64,000 nucleotides of DNA, from assembly GCA_947453725.1 (NCBI GenBank), contig CANGHH010000005.1:124001-188000 (forward strand). The letters run 5' to 3'. Below are positions 61,867 to 64,000 of the stretch, one piece after another (position 1 is the stretch's first letter; the number at the start of each line of letters is the position of its first letter). This DNA is from Betaproteobacteria bacterium. Its GTDB lineage: Bacteria; Pseudomonadota; Gammaproteobacteria; Burkholderiales; Burkholderiaceae_C. The notes under the pieces were generated by a model. It did not search any database. It was not told where the DNA came from and saw only the letters and a list, made by a program, of their open reading frames with translations. Position numbers and translations under genes: made by a program.

Positions 61867-63204
61867 ATGAAACAGGCCTTTCTGACGGTGCTCGCCGCCG
61901 CCTTGCTGCTGGTGGCGCCCATGGCCCACAGCTGGGCCCTGCCCGAGGACGGGGGCACGCTCGGCCGCGACGCCGTGCGGGCCCTGCTGGCCGCCGACGA
62001 GGCACCGGCCACCAGCGGCTACCGCCAGCAGATCGACATGGTCGACTTCGAGAGCCACGGCCAGCGCTACACCCAGGTCGTGGTGACCCTGGTGCCCGAC
62101 AAGCCGCGGCTGCACCGCGGCCGGCGCATCGTCGTCGTCGGCGCCGAGCCCGGCAGCGAATACGCGATGGACTTCGTGCAGACGCCCGAAGGCAAGGAGG
62201 GCCCGGGTGTCTGGCTGGCGCGGCGCGGCGTGACCTTCGTCGGCCTGACGCGGGTGGGCCGCTGGAACTTCCTGGCGCGCGACGGCAGCGGTTCCTGGGA
62301 CGGTGTGCCGCTGGGCGAACGCATGCCGATCTTCAACCGCCAGCAGGCGGCGCACTGGACGCGCGCCGACTTCGAAGTCCAGGAGGAGAAGGGCAAGGAG
62401 GCCACCTCGGGCGACAGCGCGGTCTACCGCTTCCCCAGGAAGGGCAGTGCGCTGTACGCGCAGATGCTGGCGGCCACACCCCTCACCTACCTCACCGGCT
62501 ACCGCCTGGGCATCGAGAAGGCGGTGCCGCCGGCGCAGCGCCCCGACGTCTTCCTGCTGTACTGGGGCATGTCGACCGGTGGTGCCTTCCTCTACCCGCT
62601 GGCCCACAGCCTGGCGCCCGACGGCTACCTGGGCTGGGGCACCAGCAGCACCGGGCTGGCTTATCTGTATCGCAAGGCCCGGCAAGGCGACTTCAGCCTG
62701 CCCTACGCCAAGACCGCCTTGCGCCTGCGCGAGCGCGGTCCCGACGACTTCAGTTACTACACCCGCGACCTGGACCCGGCCACGCGCCAGGCCTGGTGGC
62801 AGCAGGCGCAGCGCGGGCCGCGGTTCAAGAGTGGCGAAGACGCACCGATGCAGTTCAACGTCGGCGCCCTGACCGACACCGCGCTGCAACTCTGGCTGGC
62901 CGACGGGCTGCCGGCAGCCGAACGCCGCGACGGCCTGGGGGCCTTCGTGCAGGCCCTGCTGGCGCCGAGCTTTCCGCCCGCTGAATTGAAGCGCATCGCC
63001 GTGCTCGACATGAACGGCACGCTGGACGAAGCCATCCCGCCCAAGGTCGTCGACGCCCACCGCGAGGTGATGGAACCGGCGGCGCGCCGCTACCGCGTGC
63101 TGCGGGTGCAGGACCTGCACCACTACCTCTACACCCAGGACAGCATCCAGGTGGTGGGGACGCTGTGGCTGCGCTTCATCGCCACGGGGTACTTCGATCC
63201 ATGA
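61867..63204 (+). CDS. Exported alpha/beta-hydrolase-like protein of unknown function
   Basis: A 445-residue protein with a signal peptide (MKQAFLTVLAAALLLVAPMAHSWA). YWGMSTGGAF (residues 232-241) gives a GxSxG nucleophile at Ser236; MNGTLDEAIPP has a likely acid Asp387 and LHHYLY a likely His at 418 or 419. This is a complete possible triad. I do not recognise a named family; it may be an exported esterase or peptidase. ATG 61867 follows ACCGGAG; the track ORF extends into the remnant region in the same frame. A hydrolase gene follows. Confidence 0.75.
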   Translation: MKQAFLTVLAAALLLVAPMAHSWALPEDGGTLGRDAVRALLAADEAPATSGYRQQIDMVDFESHGQRYTQVVVTLVPDKPRLHRGRRIVVVGAEPGSEYAMDFVQTPEGKEGPGVWLARRGVTFVGLTRVGRWNFLARDGSGSWDGVPLGERMPIFNRQQAAHWTRADFEVQEEKGKEATSGDSAVYRFPRKGSALYAQMLAATPLTYLTGYRLGIEKAVPPAQRPDVFLLYWGMSTGGAFLYPLAHSLAPDGYLGWGTSSTGLAYLYRKARQGDFSLPYAKTALRLRERGPDDFSYYTRDLDPATRQAWWQQAQRGPRFKSGEDAPMQFNVGALTDTALQLWLADGLPAAERRDGLGAFVQALLAPSFPPAELKRIAVLDMNGTLDEAIPPKVVDAHREVMEPAARRYRVLRVQDLHHYLYTQDSIQVVGTLWLRFIATGYFDP

Positions 63205-63271
63205 CCGCGAAGGTCATCGGTAACGCCGCCCTGAACGCCGGCGCGACCAGCGGCCCGGCGGACGACACCGC

Positions 63272-64000
63272 ATGCGCCGCTGGCTGAGGATGATCGTCGC
63301 CGGCCAGTCGGTCCGGCGCTTGAGCTTCGACGTCGGCCTGCATGCCCTGGCCGTTCTCGCCGACGCTCTGCCGGCCATGCGCCAGCGCATGGCCGGCCTG
63401 CGCCTGACCGAGGACCGGGTCTACGCCCGCCATGGCGGCGAGACGCAGCGGCTGGATGTGCTGCAGCCGGCTGGACCGGGCCCGCACCCGGTCATCGTCT
63501 ACCTGCATGGCGGGGCCTTCGCCATCGGCTCCAAGCGCAGCCACCGCGCGCTGGCCGCTGCCTACGCATCGCGTGGCTACCTGGTCTGCAATGTCGACTA
63601 CAGGCTGGCGCCGCAGCACCCCTTTCCGGCCGCCGTCGAAGACGCCTGTGCCGCCTGGCTGTGGGCGGCGGGGCATGTCGCCGACTACGGCGGTGACCCC
63701 CGGCGCATGGCCCTGGCCGGCGAATCGGCCGGCGCCAACCTGGCCTTGTCGGTGGTGCTGGCCTGCTGCACGCCACGGCCGGAACCCTGGGCCGCGCCAC
63801 TGTTCCAGCGCGGCTTGAAGCCGGTGGCGGCCTTGCTGTACTGCGGCTTCCTGCAGAGCAGCCAGCCCGCGCGTTACCGCCGTCCGGGCGTTTCGGCGCT
63901 GGCGGCGCGGGTGGCCACCGATGCCGCTGTGTCCTACCTGGGTGCAGCCGCCGAGCATCCCCGCCGTGAGCATGCATTGGCCGACCCGCTGTGCGTGGTC
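63272..64000 (+). CDS. HSL-family alpha/beta hydrolase (partial, cut by window end)
   Basis: Only the first 243 codons are in the window; this ORF is not in the track. The oxyanion-hole motif HGG is in VYLHGGAFAIGS (residues 79-81), and the nucleophile in LAGESAGANL (GESAG, Ser152). VDYRLAPQHPFPAAVEDA between them is typical of hormone-sensitive-lipase-like (family IV) carboxylesterases. No signal peptide is seen. The catalytic Asp and His lie beyond base 64000. It begins 67 bases after the exported hydrolase. Confidence 0.85.
   Translation, partial: MRRWLRMIVAGQSVRRLSFDVGLHALAVLADALPAMRQRMAGLRLTEDRVYARHGGETQRLDVLQPAGPGPHPVIVYLHGGAFAIGSKRSHRALAAAYASRGYLVCNVDYRLAPQHPFPAAVEDACAAWLWAAGHVADYGGDPRRMALAGESAGANLALSVVLACCTPRPEPWAAPLFQRGLKPVAALLYCGFLQSSQPARYRRPGVSALAARVATDAAVSYLGAAAEHPRREHALADPLCVV

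Overview
The window reads as core chromosome of a high-GC betaproteobacterium of the order Burkholderiales, most like the Leptothrix/Rubrivivax/Roseateles branch. The evidence is the gene order (yfgM-bamB-der-hfq-hflX-hflK-hflC-hisZ-purA; rpsB-tsf-pyrH-frr-uppS-cdsA-dxr-rseP-bamA-skp-lpxD-fabZ-lpxA-lpxB-rnhB; exbBD-lpxK-kdsB-adk), the presence of hisZ, and the family-level look of the proteins. The genus call is inference. I saw no prophage, insertion sequence, integron or CRISPR array, and base composition is even except for two short AT-rich intergenic patches.

Layout. 1-10.7 kb: end of hisS, then a co-directional housekeeping run (yfgM, bamB, der, hfq, hflX, hflK, hflC, a DUF2065 gene, hisZ, purA, a phosphoribosyltransferase). 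10.7-16 kb: two terminator hairpins, a tRNA-Leu(CAG) on the minus strand, rnr, and the convergent nnr and dadA. 16-31.3 kb: a long operon-like run covering translation (rpsB, tsf, frr), UMP kinase, isoprenoid and phospholipid synthesis (uppS, cdsA, dxr), envelope assembly (rseP, bamA, skp), lipid A synthesis (lpxD, fabZ, lpxA, lpxB), rnhB and an RNA methyltransferase. 31.3-34.8 kb: the divergent pair ppsR/ppsA. 34.8-41.3 kb: a minus-strand block with a TPR/2OG-Fe(II) oxygenase-like gene, an SDR dehydrogenase, adk, kdsB, a Trm112-like gene, lpxK, exbD and exbB. 41.3-44.2 kb: a spacer with DnaA-box-like sites, xseA, sodB, a REP-like element and a DUF192 gene.

44.2-54.8 kb is a microaerobic respiration locus: copper ATPase ccoI, ccoS, cbb3 oxidase ccoNOQP, ccoG, a short fixH, an FNR-type regulator, hemN and a TauE/UreH_2 membrane protein. 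FNR-like palindromes sit before ccoN and between fnr and hemN. 54.8-58.7 kb holds a tiny exported Ala/Lys protein, icd, a SulP transporter and a BON-domain lipoprotein.

58.8-61.5 kb holds the most interesting cluster: an NAD(P)H flavin/[2Fe-2S] reductase with a membrane anchor, a dihaem cytochrome b and a membrane-anchored octahaem cytochrome c. They are tightly spaced and preceded by a near-perfect FNR box (TTGATCGCCGTCAA) centred 41.5 bp upstream of the first start codon. Together they could carry electrons from cytosolic NAD(P)H across the membrane to a periplasmic acceptor under low oxygen; the acceptor is unknown. The window ends with a decayed OmpR-type response-regulator fragment, an exported alpha/beta-hydrolase-like protein of unknown function and the start of an HSL-family hydrolase cut by the window edge.
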